Below, piece by piece: positions 1-11,502 of a stretch of 64,000 bases of DNA. The translations under genes and the position numbers were made by a program. The stretch's first letter is position 1, and each line of letters begins with the position of its first letter. This DNA comes from Streptomyces sp. NBC_00704 (GTDB taxonomy: Bacteria; Actinomycetota; Actinomycetes; Streptomycetales; Streptomycetaceae): positions 7,064,501-7,128,500 of the forward strand of contig NZ_CP109000.1 in assembly GCF_036226605.1 (NCBI RefSeq). The letters are read 5' to 3'. Under the pieces are notes generated by a model that saw only the letters and a list, made by a program, of their open reading frames with translations, was not told the origin of the DNA and searched no databases.

Positions 1-935
1 ACGACACCCATGCGGCCGCCGTCATGGGCCAGCTGCGCATCGTGCTCAGGGCCTACGCGGCCGAGGGGCACACCCCGGCCACCGTGATGGCCCGCGCCTC
101 CGTCTTCCTGCACGAACTGGACACCGACCGCTTCGCGACCTGCCTGTACGCGGAGGTCGACCTGTCCACCGGCGTCGTCCAGGTGGTGCGCGCCGGGCAC
201 ATCGATCCCCTGCTGCGCGCCCCCGACGGCGCCTGCCGGCGCGTCCCGGTGCCCGGCGGGCTGCCGCTCGGGCTGTCCGCCGAGTTCGGCAGCCTGGAGT
301 ACCCGGTCGGCACCATCGAACTCGACCCCGGCCACACCCTGCTGCTGTGCACCGACGGGCTCGTCGAGCAGCCCGGCGCCGACCTCGACGACGGCATGCT
401 CGCCCTCGCCGCGTCCATCTCCGCCGGCCCCGCCGACGTGCGCGACCTCGCCGACCGGCTCATCGACGTCGCCGAGGAGCGCGGCGGCGACGACGACGTG
501 GCCCTGCTCCTGCTGCGCCGGCGCGGACCGGACGGCGCGCAGACCGGCAACCGGCTCCAGCAGCACGTCGCGCCGGGCGATCCGGAGGCCCTCTCCGAGG
601 CCCGGCACATGATCCGCGCCGCCGTGCGCGCCTGGGGCGCCCGGGACCGCTCCGACGAGATCGAACTGGTCGCCGACGAGCTGATCACCAACGCGCTGAT
701 GCACACCGAGGGCGCGGCGATCGTCACCCTGCGGGCGCTCACCGGCGGCGAACGGCGGCTGCGCGTCGAGGTGGAGGACTCCTCCAGCGCGCTGCCGCGC
801 CGCCGCGAGGCGGGCGAGTCGGGCGTCTCCGGGCGCGGCCTGATGCTGGTGGACCTGCTCGCCGACGGATGGGGCGTCGAGGCGCGCGGCGGCGGCAAGT
901 GCGTGTGGTGCGAGTTCGCGGTGCCCCCGCGGTGA
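1..935 (+). CDS. SpoIIE-type PP2C phosphatase with C-terminal HATPase_c kinase domain (5' end outside window)
   Basis: The reading frame is open at the left edge, so this is the C-terminal part of a larger protein. The first visible residues, DTHAAAVMGQL, are the part of a SpoIIE phosphatase just after its DxxG metal site. The later Asp motifs LCTDGLVE and GGDDDVALLL are intact. From about 185 residues in there is an anti-sigma-type ATPase domain, with an N box (ELVADELITNALMH) and G box (SGRGLMLVDLL). Proteins of this layout usually sense a signal through an upstream PAS or GAF domain and control anti-anti-sigma phosphorylation. The sensor part is not visible. It is followed 70 bp later by the glycosylase gene. 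Confidence 0.9.
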   Translation, partial: DTHAAAVMGQLRIVLRAYAAEGHTPATVMARASVFLHELDTDRFATCLYAEVDLSTGVVQVVRAGHIDPLLRAPDGACRRVPVPGGLPLGLSAEFGSLEYPVGTIELDPGHTLLLCTDGLVEQPGADLDDGMLALAASISAGPADVRDLADRLIDVAEERGGDDDVALLLLRRRGPDGAQTGNRLQQHVAPGDPEALSEARHMIRAAVRAWGARDRSDEIELVADELITNALMHTEGAAIVTLRALTGGERRLRVEVEDSSSALPRRREAGESGVSGRGLMLVDLLADGWGVEARGGGKCVWCEFAVPPR

Positions 936-1005
936 CCGGCCCTCCCCACAGCACGCCGCACCCGTCCCGCGAGGCGATGTCCGTCCCCGGTGGCACTCTG
1001 GACGT

Positions 1006-1869
1006 ATGCCGGAACTTCCCGAGGTCGAAGCGCTCAAGGACTTCCTGGCCGAACACGCCGTCGGCCACGAGATCGTGCGGGTGCTGCCCGTCGCGATCAG
1101 CGTGCTGAAGACGTACGACCCGCCCGTCACCGCCCTGGAGGGCCGGCCCGTCACCGCGGTGGCCCGGCACGGCAAGTTCCTCGACCTGGCGACCGGCGAC
1201 GGCCCCCATCTGGTCGCCCACCTGGCCCGCGCCGGCTGGCTGCACTGGAAGGACCGCCTCCCCGACGGGCCGCCCCGCCCCGGCAAGGGCCCGCTGGCCC
1301 TGCGGGTCGCCCTGGAGACGGGTGAGGGCTTCGACCTGACCGAGGCCGGCACCCAGAAGCGGCTCGCGGTGTACGTGGTGCGCGATCCCCGGGAGGTCCC
1401 CGGCGTGGCCCGGCTCGGGCCCGACCCGCTCGCCGACGACTTCGACGAGGCCCGCTTCGCCGCGCTGCTCGCAGGTGAGCGCCGCCGGCTGAAGGGGGCC
1501 CTGCGCGACCAGAGCCTGATCGCGGGCGTCGGCAACGCCTACAGCGACGAGATCCTGCACGCGGCGAGGACGTCCCCGTTCAAACTGGCCTCGTCCCTGA
1601 CCCCGGAGGAGACCCGCACCCTCTACGAGGCCCTGCGCAGCACGCTCACCGAGGCGGTCGAACGCTCACGAGGGCTGGCGGCGGGCCGGCTGAAGGCCGA
1701 GAAGAAGAGCGGTCTGCGCGTCCACGGCCGCACCGGCGAGCCCTGCCCGGTCTGCGGCGACACCGTCCGGGAGGTCTCGTTCAGCGATTCCTCGCTCCAG
1801 TACTGCCCCACCTGCCAGACGGGCGGCAAGCCGCTGGCGGACCGGAGGATGTCCCGGCTGCTGAAGTAG
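1006..1869 (+). CDS. Fpg/Nei family DNA glycosylase/AP lyase
   Basis: A 287-residue protein beginning MPELPEVE. In this family Pro2 (after removal of Met1) is the Schiff-base nucleophile and Glu3 is catalytic. A helix-two-turn-helix region around LIAGVGNAYSDEIL binds DNA. The C-terminal zinc finger is complete, with Cys247, Cys250, Cys267 and Cys270. The enzyme excises oxidised bases and nicks the abasic strand. The family is certain; whether it prefers 8-oxoguanine (MutM) or pyrimidine lesions (Nei) cannot be told from sequence, so no symbol is given. No strong ribosome-binding site precedes the ATG. Confidence 0.93.
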   Translation: MPELPEVEALKDFLAEHAVGHEIVRVLPVAISVLKTYDPPVTALEGRPVTAVARHGKFLDLATGDGPHLVAHLARAGWLHWKDRLPDGPPRPGKGPLALRVALETGEGFDLTEAGTQKRLAVYVVRDPREVPGVARLGPDPLADDFDEARFAALLAGERRRLKGALRDQSLIAGVGNAYSDEILHAARTSPFKLASSLTPEETRTLYEALRSTLTEAVERSRGLAAGRLKAEKKSGLRVHGRTGEPCPVCGDTVREVSFSDSSLQYCPTCQTGGKPLADRRMSRLLK

Positions 1870-1870
1870 T

Positions 1871-1908
1871 CCGGCAGCCCGAGCGGAGGGCGGACGACCG
1901 CCTGCCGG
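1871..1908. terminator. possible hairpin between convergent genes
   Basis: An inverted repeat (CCGGCAG with CTGCCGG) encloses a second small stem (GGCGG/CCGCC). It lies in the 66-bp gap between the convergent glycosylase and anti-sigma genes. There is no T-run, as is usual in Streptomyces. Confidence 0.4.
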
Positions 1909-1935
1909 GGCTCGCGTCCGTCCGGGGCGTCCGCC

Positions 1936-2610
1936 TCAGCGTGCGGCCGGAGCGTGCGCGTCCAGCGTCACCAGGTGCTCGCCGCCCGCCGTGCGCAGTT
2001 CGTAGGCGACGATCTCCTCGGGGTGCCAGGCGGCCGTGCCCTGCACGGTGTTGGGCCGGGCGTCGTGGCGGGGCACGGTCCAGCTGGTGACGGTCTGCTC
2101 GGAGCCGTCGGCCCCGATGGCGATCAGACGGCAGGAGCGGGGGCCCGCCCCGTCCTTGACCTGGAGCTCCACATGGCTGCCCCACGCCTCGTCCTCGGTG
2201 GTGACCTGCGCCCACACGCCGGACTTCTCGTCCGTGGCGGTCACCCGCACGGCGTTGTCGCCGCCGCCTCCGCCGCCCGCCGCCATGGCGAGCACGGGGG
2301 CCGCCAGGGCGACGACCACGGAGGCCGCCACCGCGTACAGCACCCGCCGGCGCACGGCCCGGTGCCGGGCCGCCACCTCGGCGAGCAGCCGCTCCAGCAG
2401 TTGCGGGCCGGGGCCGGCGAAGGGGTGCACGGTGCGCGGGGTGGCGCGCCGGTAGAGCATCATCTGACGTGCGGTGGGGCCGAACTCGGTGACCTGCGCC
2501 GCACACTGAGGACACTCCATGAGGTGGTCCTCGAAGCGGAAGGCTTCCGTTTCGTCCAGCACGCCGAGCGCGTACGCGCCGACGTCGCGATGCCTTTCCA
2601 GGGACCTCAT
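1936..2610 (-). CDS. zinc-binding membrane anti-sigma factor
   Basis: A 224-residue protein with an N-terminal ZAS motif His29-x3-Cys33-x2-Cys36, typical of anti-sigma factors that clamp ECF sigma factors. A linker leads to one membrane helix at about residues 90-111, followed by a glycine run and an extracytoplasmic C-terminal domain of about 110 residues (RskA-like arrangement). It lies on the same strand as the ECF sigma gene at 3401-3949, with one unknown gene between them, so it is probably that factor's antagonist. A zinc ZAS motif can be redox sensitive, but that is inference here. Confidence 0.85.
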   Translation of the reverse strand: MRSLERHRDVGAYALGVLDETEAFRFEDHLMECPQCAAQVTEFGPTARQMMLYRRATPRTVHPFAGPGPQLLERLLAEVAARHRAVRRRVLYAVAASVVVALAAPVLAMAAGGGGGGDNAVRVTATDEKSGVWAQVTTEDEAWGSHVELQVKDGAGPRSCRLIAIGADGSEQTVTSWTVPRHDARPNTVQGTAAWHPEEIVAYELRTAGGEHLVTLDAHAPAAR

Positions 2611-2751
2611 GCCGAAACCTCGTGCCGTTGAGTGCCAGTGGGGTTACTCCTTGCTCCCACCGGTACGCACCGGGCCGCCGAATCACTCAAGCCGCGTACC
2701 GAATCGTGACCCACGTATTCGGAGCGGTCGGCCCCGCGGATTGGTGTGAAT

Positions 2752-3264
2752 CTAAAAAAGATGAATCGCCAGATGCCCGAGGGGCAGTCCGAGCTGCCAG
2801 GCGGGCGTCCAGACCTTCGGACCCTCGTCCTCGCCGGCCGCGCAACCGCCCGGCACCGCGTTGAGATCGGGAGCGAGCAGCTCGGTCTCCTCCAGCCAGC
2901 GCCAGGCCGCGGCCGCCAGTTCGAGATCGGGCGCGGGGCCGTCCAACCGGGCCGCCTCCGCCCTCAGTTGAGACATACGTTCGTCGACCCAGTTCTGCCA
3001 CGGCTGGTCGTACGCCGTGAGCGAAAGCCAGGTCTCCAGTTGAGTGACGACCCGGATTCCGGGCAGCTCCCCGTCGGCGTCGGACAGGAAGATCGTCAGT
3101 GCCAGGGCGTCGCGCCCGGCGCGGAACTCGAAGGACGTCGGCGGCATGAGATCGCCGGTCCGCAGCAGTTCGTCGGCGATGTACTCGGCGTACAACCAGG
3201 CCATGGGAACGGTGAGTTCACCGCCGCCGGTGCCGTCCGTGCTCTGGTGACCTCTGTGCAGCAT
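2752..3264 (-). CDS. hypothetical protein encoded between sigma and anti-sigma genes
   Basis: A 170-residue acidic, soluble protein with no signal peptide or membrane segment. I do not recognise a family. The sequence is rich in Trp and Leu near its C-terminus (AAAAWRWLEETELLAPDL, then WTPAWQLGLPLGHLAIHLF). A purine-rich AGGAAGGG precedes the ATG, which supports the start. Gaps of about 137 and 141 bp separate it from its neighbours, so it may have its own promoter. Its position suggests a link to the sigma/anti-sigma pair, but nothing in the sequence shows the role. Confidence 0.7.
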   Translation of the reverse strand: MLHRGHQSTDGTGGGELTVPMAWLYAEYIADELLRTGDLMPPTSFEFRAGRDALALTIFLSDADGELPGIRVVTQLETWLSLTAYDQPWQNWVDERMSQLRAEAARLDGPAPDLELAAAAWRWLEETELLAPDLNAVPGGCAAGEDEGPKVWTPAWQLGLPLGHLAIHLF

Positions 3265-3400
3265 CCCTTCCTGCCCTCCTCCGGTGCTTGCGCGTCGCCC
3301 GTTGCCGGGACCCCAGTCCGCAACACGGATAAGGACACCCGATTACCCGAAGGGGGTCCACGGCAAGTCGCTTTACGGAGGCTTGACCCGATCGCCGGTT

Positions 3401-3949
3401 TCAGTGCAGGTCGGCCGCGTATCCCGGAAGCACCCTGCGCAGGGCGCGCAGCGCGTAGTAGGCGCGCGACTTCACCGTACCGGGCGGAATTCCGAGCGCC
3501 TCGGCGGCCTCCGCCACACTCGCCCCTCGGAAATACACCAGCACCAGGACTTCACGGTGTTCCGGAGTGAGTGTCTTCACAGCCTCGCGGACGTCGAGGG
3601 CGGCGGCCGCCCGCTCGGCGTGGTCGGCGCAGACGGGCGCGTTCTCCAGGACGGCGTCCCCGACCTCGGGCGGCCGCGCCTGCCGCGCCCGCCGCGCGTC
3701 GATCGCCAGCCGGCGGCCCACGGTGAGCAGCCAGGGCCGCACGGAGTCGAAGGCGTCGGCGCGCAGCGCCTCGGGGTGCTGCCAGGCGCGCACCAGCGTC
3801 TCCTGGACCAGGTCCTCGGCGCGCTGGCGGTCGCCGTCGCACAGGCGCAGCAGCAGGGCGAACAGGGGTCGGCCGTGTTCGCGCTGGAGCGCGGCGAGTT
3901 CGTGTTCGGCGGTCGTCGTCCTGGCGGTGAGGGCGGTTCCGGCGGTCAT
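3401..3949 (-). CDS. ECF-family RNA polymerase sigma factor
   Basis: About 182 residues if translation starts at the ATG encoding MTAGTALTARTTTAEHEL; an in-frame ATG 45 bp upstream is possible. Region 2 is seen in LVQETLVRAWQHP and region 4 in LTPEHREVLVLVYFRGAS followed by the helix-turn-helix AEALGIPPGTVKSRAYYALR. These are classic ECF sigma features. The likely antagonist is the zinc anti-sigma factor at 1936-2610. The divergent CapA-like gene starts about 230 bp away and could be a target. The signal sensed is unknown. Confidence 0.92.
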   Translation of the reverse strand: MTAGTALTARTTTAEHELAALQREHGRPLFALLLRLCDGDRQRAEDLVQETLVRAWQHPEALRADAFDSVRPWLLTVGRRLAIDARRARQARPPEVGDAVLENAPVCADHAERAAAALDVREAVKTLTPEHREVLVLVYFRGASVAEAAEALGIPPGTVKSRAYYALRALRRVLPGYAADLH

Positions 3950-4022
3950 GGGCGTATGGCATCGCAAGGGGCGGGATCGGGACAGGGTGCGCACCGGGCT
4001 CTGCGACGGACGGTCGATCGCG

Positions 4023-4046
4023 TCGACGAACGGTTCGACGAACGGT
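4023..4046. repeat. 12-bp direct repeat in divergent promoter region
   Basis: TCGACGAACGGT occurs twice in tandem, between the sigma factor gene and the divergent CapA-like gene. Tandem copies in a promoter region suggest a regulator-binding site, but no protein can be assigned. Confidence 0.5.
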
Positions 4047-4179
4047 CCCGGCTACGCCGATCGCGGGCATCGGCCTGGACGAAGGGAGTGCCGGAGCCGT
4101 CCCCCGCCGTCGATGGATTAGTAGTGAGACATGCGATACGTGCGTAAATATGACAACCCATCCGAATTGGGGTGATCCG

Positions 4180-5550
4180 ATGCTCGCCCGCAGACAGCAG
4201 GTGGCCCTGGCCCTGACGGCCCTGCTCACCTCGGCCGCCGCCTGCCAGGCCCACGGCCACCGCCCGGCCGGTCCCGGCCACCCCTCGGCCGGCCGGGCCG
4301 GACACCCCGCCCCGGCCGCCGCCCGCGACTTCACCCTCGTGGCCTCGGGCGACATCCTCCCGCAGGCCACGGTCGTCGACCGCGCCCGCTTCGACGCGGG
4401 CGGCGCGGGCTACGACTTCCGCCCCCTGTTCGAGGACGCCAGGCCCGTCGTCTCCGCCGCGGACCTGGCCCTGTGCCACCTCGACACCGTCCTCGGCGCC
4501 GAGGACCCCCCCACCGGCTCCCCGACATCCGGCGCACCGGCGCCCGGCTCCCCGGCATCCGGCGCACCGGCGCCTGGCTCCCCGGCACTCGGCTCACCAA
4601 CACTCGGCTCACCAACACTCGGCTCACCAACACCCGGCTCACCAACACCCGGCGCACCGGCGCCCGGCGCACCGGCGCCGGCCTCCCCGGCACCCGGCTC
4701 CCCCGCGTCCGGCTCACCAACACCCGGCGCACCGCCGGAGATCGCCGCCGCGCTCGCGGCCACCGGCTACGACAGCTGCTCCACCGCCTCACCCCACAGC
4801 CTGGACGCCGGCGCCGACGGCGTACGGCGCACCCTCGACGCGCTGGACGCGGCCGGCGTGCGCCACGCGGGCACCGCGCGCACCGAGGCGGAGGGCAACG
4901 CGGTCACCCTGCTGCGCGCGGGCCCGGCGACCGTCGCCCACCTCGCGTACACCGGCGACACCGCGGGGCACCCGCCACCGCCGGGGCAGCCCTGGGCCGT
5001 CGGCCTCGCCGACCGGGACCGGATCCTCGCCGACGCCAAGGCCGCCCGGAAGGCGGGCGCCGACGTGGTCGTCGTCTCCCTGCACTGGGGCACCGCCTGG
5101 CAGGACGCGCCGGACGAGCGCCAGCTCGCCCTCGCCCGCGCCCTCACCGCCTCCCGCACCGGCGGCCGTCCCGACGTCGACCTGATCGTCGGCGCCGGCC
5201 CCCACGTCCCCCAGGCCTACGAGAAGGTCAACGGCACCTGGGTGGTCTACGGACTGGGCGACCAGGTCGCGGGGGAGATGTTCAACGGCCAGGGCCTCCA
5301 GGACGCCCGCGGCGCCCAGTCCACCGTCGCCCGCTTCACCTTCACCCGGCCCGCCCGGCCCGGCGGACGCTGGCGGGTGCGCAGGGCGGAGTCCCTGCCC
5401 TCGATGTTCGACGTCGACGCCGGCCGCGTGGTCGACCTCGACCGCGCCCTCGCCCGGGGCGCCGAGGTCGCGGGCGTACGCGACCGCGTCAGGGCCGTCG
5501 CCCTCAGCCGCGGCGCGGCCGCGGCCGGGCTGGTGACGGACGGAAAATGA
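4180..5550 (+). CDS. CapA-like metallophosphatase-fold secreted protein with a 70-residue repeat insert
   Basis: 456 residues from the ATG preceded by GGGGTG; an ATG 30 bp upstream has no ribosome-binding site. A hydrophobic N-terminus ending in AAAC suggests a secreted protein or lipoprotein. The CapA/PgsA fold is recognisable from SGDILPQ, ALCHLDT, VVSLHWGTAW and VVYGLGD. Between the second and third motifs lie residues 113-182, fourteen copies of a Gly-Ser/Ala-Pro pentapeptide. Compared with the usual family motifs, the SNHSLD Asn is Pro (ASPHSLD), the GHHxH motif is GAGPH, and the final GLGN Asn is Asp. Family members act in polyglutamate or capsule formation or as phosphoesterases; activity here is doubtful. 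Confidence 0.82.
   Translation: MLARRQQVALALTALLTSAAACQAHGHRPAGPGHPSAGRAGHPAPAAARDFTLVASGDILPQATVVDRARFDAGGAGYDFRPLFEDARPVVSAADLALCHLDTVLGAEDPPTGSPTSGAPAPGSPASGAPAPGSPALGSPTLGSPTLGSPTPGSPTPGAPAPGAPAPASPAPGSPASGSPTPGAPPEIAAALAATGYDSCSTASPHSLDAGADGVRRTLDALDAAGVRHAGTARTEAEGNAVTLLRAGPATVAHLAYTGDTAGHPPPPGQPWAVGLADRDRILADAKAARKAGADVVVVSLHWGTAWQDAPDERQLALARALTASRTGGRPDVDLIVGAGPHVPQAYEKVNGTWVVYGLGDQVAGEMFNGQGLQDARGAQSTVARFTFTRPARPGGRWRVRRAESLPSMFDVDAGRVVDLDRALARGAEVAGVRDRVRAVALSRGAAAAGLVTDGK
4516..4725 (+). repeat. 14 x 15-bp tandem repeat inside the CapA-like gene
   Basis: Fourteen in-frame 15-bp units, such as GGCTCACCAACACCC, encode G-S/A-P-x-x pentapeptides. Units 6-9 and 14 use TCA, CCA and ACA codons, whose A-ending third positions are rare in the rest of the gene. 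This points to recent expansion by slippage rather than long selection. Confidence 0.95.
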
Positions 5551-5612
5551 CCCCGGCGACCCCTGGCCCCTCGCGCCCCGTGGTGAGGCGATCCCCGGTG
5601 ACCAGGACGGCG

Positions 5613-5631
5613 GCCTCGGCCCGTCCGAGGC
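5613..5631. terminator. hairpin between convergent genes
   Basis: A perfect 7-bp stem (GCCTCGG/CCGAGGC) with a 5-nt loop, between the 3' ends of the CapA-like and UspA genes. Confidence 0.45.
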
Positions 5632-5643
5632 GCGCGGCGGCCG

Positions 5644-6117
5644 CTACGGCACCACGGTCACCGGCCAGCGTCCCGCCTTCACCAGCCGCACCGCCACGGA
5701 CCCCACGATCCGGTGCCCCGCCTGCTCGGAGGCGCCCACCACCACGGCGTCCGCCTTGAGCCTGTCCGCCGCCTTCACCAGACCGCCGTAGGGATCGCCG
5801 CGGAAGGTGTGGAACTCCCAGCGCACGTCGAATATCCCGCGGGTCCGCTCGGTGGCCTCCCGGATCTGCGCGACCAGGTCCTCGGCGATCGCGTCGGTCG
5901 TCTCCGCCACCGGCGCCCCGAGCGCCGCGCCCGCCGCCAGCACCGGCTGCACGTACACCACCGCGAGCAGGGCGTGCTGGCGTCGGGCCAGGCCGCCCGC
6001 GTAGGCCGCGGCGCGCAGCGAGGATTCGGAGCCGTCCACCCCGACGAGGACGACCTTGGGGCCGTCCGTGCCCCGCTCGAACTGGTGGGCCGGCTGCGGC
6101 GAGTGCTGTTCCGTCAC
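5644..6117 (-). CDS. universal stress protein (UspA family)
   Basis: 157 residues from a GTG start. A single Usp domain begins KVVLVGVDGSESSLRAAAYA. The C-terminal ATP-binding signature is visible as VVGASEQAGHRIVGSVAVRLV, close to the G-2x-G-9x-G-S/T pattern, so this copy probably binds ATP. UspA proteins help cells survive starvation and oxidative stress; the specific role is unknown. The gene is divergent from lysX, with 110 bp between starts. Confidence 0.9.
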   Translation of the reverse strand: MTEQHSPQPAHQFERGTDGPKVVLVGVDGSESSLRAAAYAGGLARRQHALLAVVYVQPVLAAGAALGAPVAETTDAIAEDLVAQIREATERTRGIFDVRWEFHTFRGDPYGGLVKAADRLKADAVVVGASEQAGHRIVGSVAVRLVKAGRWPVTVVP

Positions 6118-6227
6118 GGCCAGAGGCTATCGGAAGCCCCTGATCCGGCCCGTGGGCGGGCCGCCGTCCGCTTCCCGTGCGGCACGCTCGACGGGCGGCC
6201 GGGCCCGGGTGTTCCTACAGTCGAGGC

Positions 6228-9512
<3,285 letters not shown>

Positions 9513-9623
9513 CACCCGACGCCGCCACCGGGCGGCCCGCGGCTGCGCCGTGCGGGTGGAATCGTGCCGCCCAACCGGTGTCGCCGGGGTGGGTCGGCGG
9601 CCCGCCGGGCGACTGATGACTGC

Positions 9624-10463
9624 ATGAAGAAGGAGCAGTTGTTCACGCGCCGCCGGGCGTTGCTCGCCGGCGCCGCCGCCGTCGCAGCGGCCGGCACGGT
9701 CAAAGTGTTCGGGTGGGGTGAGGACGGCGAGCCGGTCAGGGCCGCCGCACCCGCCGCGGGCGCCCCGGCCCGCAACCTCCCGCTGAAACCCTCCGCCTAC
9801 CGCCTCCAGCCCCTGGCCGGCTACGGCCCACCGCCCACCGCCCCCGTCCGCACCCCGGTGCGCCACGAGCCGCTGACGAGCATGACCGGCCGCGGCCGCA
9901 CCATGGTGCTCACCTTCGACGACGGCCCCGACCCCCGCTACACCCCCCAGATCCTCGACACCCTGGCCGAGTACGACGTGCGCGCCACGTTCTTCGTGTG
10001 CGGGGAGATGGCCGTCGACAACCAGGAACTGCTGGCGCGGATGGCCGACGAGGGCCACGTCGTCGGCAACCACACCTGGTCCCACCCCCTGCTGACGCGC
10101 CTCACCCGCCGTCAGATCCACTCCGAGATGTCCCGCACCAGCGACGTCATCGAGACGGGGTACGGGGAGCGGCCGCGCTGGTTCCGGGCCCCCTACGGCG
10201 CCTGGAACCGCGCCGCCTTCCAGTTCGGCTCCGAGATGGGCATGGAGCCGCTCGCCTGGACGGTCGACACCCTCGACTGGACCACGCCGGGCTCCGGCGT
10301 CATCGCCGACCGGGTGCGCAAGGGCGCCGCCCCCGGCGTCGTCGTGCTCTCGCACGACGCCGGGGGCGACCGCTCGCAGAGCGTGCGGGCGCTGCGCACG
10401 TATCTGCCGCGCCTGCTGGACTCCGGCTACCACCTCACCGTGCCCCGGCGGCAGTACGCCTGA
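9624..10463 (+). CDS. secreted polysaccharide deacetylase (NodB domain)
   Basis: 279 residues. The N-terminus has a twin-arginine-type signal (TRRRALLAGAAAVAAAG), so export is likely. The NodB domain shows TFDDGPDPRYTP with the catalytic base and metal Asp, the metal His pair in GNHTWSHPLL, the RAPYGAW motif and a final LSHDAGG. This is a CE4 esterase removing N-acetyl groups from a polymer such as peptidoglycan or chitin; the exact substrate is not visible. It follows lysX by 111 bp on the same strand, so both may modify the envelope. The sortase gene converges on it. Confidence 0.92.
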   Translation: MKKEQLFTRRRALLAGAAAVAAAGTVKVFGWGEDGEPVRAAAPAAGAPARNLPLKPSAYRLQPLAGYGPPPTAPVRTPVRHEPLTSMTGRGRTMVLTFDDGPDPRYTPQILDTLAEYDVRATFFVCGEMAVDNQELLARMADEGHVVGNHTWSHPLLTRLTRRQIHSEMSRTSDVIETGYGERPRWFRAPYGAWNRAAFQFGSEMGMEPLAWTVDTLDWTTPGSGVIADRVRKGAAPGVVVLSHDAGGDRSQSVRALRTYLPRLLDSGYHLTVPRRQYA

Positions 10464-10497
10464 CCCCGGCGCCGCGCCCGCCCGGTCCCGGCGCCGC

Positions 10498-11169
10498 TCA
10501 GCGGACCTCGGCCAGGCGGGCGAAGGCGACGACGTTGCCGTCGTAGCCGTTCGCCTTGGAGAAGCCGCCGCCGCACGTGATGACGCGCAGTTCGGGGGCG
10601 CCCTTGGAGGCGTAGACGCGGTCGCCGGGGAAGTCGCTCTTCTCGAAGACCTCGATGCCGTAGATCTCGAACACCGCGGTTTTGCCGTCCCTGCGGGACA
10701 CCTCGACGCGGTTGCCCTTCTTCAGCGCCCCGAGCCCGTAGAACACGGCGGGGCCGAGCTTGTTGTCGACATGGCCGACGACGACCGCCGTGCCCTTCTC
10801 GCCGGGCGAGACGCCGCCGGTGAACCAGCCGGCCAGGTTGGGGTCCTCGGGCGGCGGCGCGCCGACCCAGCCGTCCGCGTCCAGGCCGACGGCCATGACC
10901 GGGGCGTCCACCCGGATGGCCGGGATCCGCACCCGGTCCGGTTCGGCGAACGCCAGCGGGGTCGGGGCCCGGCCGAGGACGCCGGCGGCGGTGCGGCCGT
11001 CCGCGGCCGCCGCGGCGGCCGGCTGGGGCGGGCCGACGTCGAACTCGCCGGACCCGTTGCGGATCAGCGCGAGCCCCGTCAGCAGAACAAGCGCTATCAC
11101 GCCCCAGGGGGCGCGCTTCCTCTGCCGCTCCTCTTCTTCCGCCGCCTCGGACAGCTCGTACGCAGACAT
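10498..11169 (-). CDS. class F sortase
   Basis: 223 residues from the ATG encoding MSAYELSEAAEEEE. One N-terminal membrane helix (about residues 22-38, GVIALVLLTGLALI) is followed by a catalytic domain containing VVVGHVDN (catalytic His), ITCGGG (catalytic Cys) and a downstream Arg in VVAFARL. Sortases link surface proteins to the cell wall or to each other by transpeptidation. Two related small surface proteins lie beside it (11503-12009 and 12115-12654) and are plausible partners, but neither carries an obvious LPxTG or LAxTG signal. Confidence 0.9.
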   Translation of the reverse strand: MSAYELSEAAEEEERQRKRAPWGVIALVLLTGLALIRNGSGEFDVGPPQPAAAAAADGRTAAGVLGRAPTPLAFAEPDRVRIPAIRVDAPVMAVGLDADGWVGAPPPEDPNLAGWFTGGVSPGEKGTAVVVGHVDNKLGPAVFYGLGALKKGNRVEVSRRDGKTAVFEIYGIEVFEKSDFPGDRVYASKGAPELRVITCGGGFSKANGYDGNVVAFARLAEVR

Positions 11170-11321
11170 TCGCCATCCCCTTTCGACGCGGCCGTCGCCG
11201 CGTCCCTTCGCGCATACGAGAACGCTAAGCGCGACGACGCGAACCGGCGACGGGACGACGGCGAACGGGTGGCCCCCCTCCCGCGCGGTGCGCCATCCGA
11301 GTTGACGGCGGAAGGTTTTTT

Positions 11322-11349
11322 CTGACGGTCCGTGACCTGCGGCTATATC
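11322..11349 (+). promoter_or_regulatory. predicted promoter of the surface-protein gene at 11503
   Basis: A CTGACG -35-like element and TATATC -10 element with a 16-nt spacer. The rest of the 333-bp gap between the divergent sortase and surface-protein genes shows no gene. Confidence 0.45.
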
Positions 11350-11502
11350 CGATTGTGTGCATGGCGCGCGGCGTGTCCTCTCACCAGGACGGACCAGTCC
11401 CGAAATGCGGGCGCGCGCACGGCATCCGAGGGTCGAGCCGGGAGGCGCTTTCTCGCCGACATGCCGGGGACGGGCCCCGGGGCGCCTTCCGCGGAGGATC
11501 AC

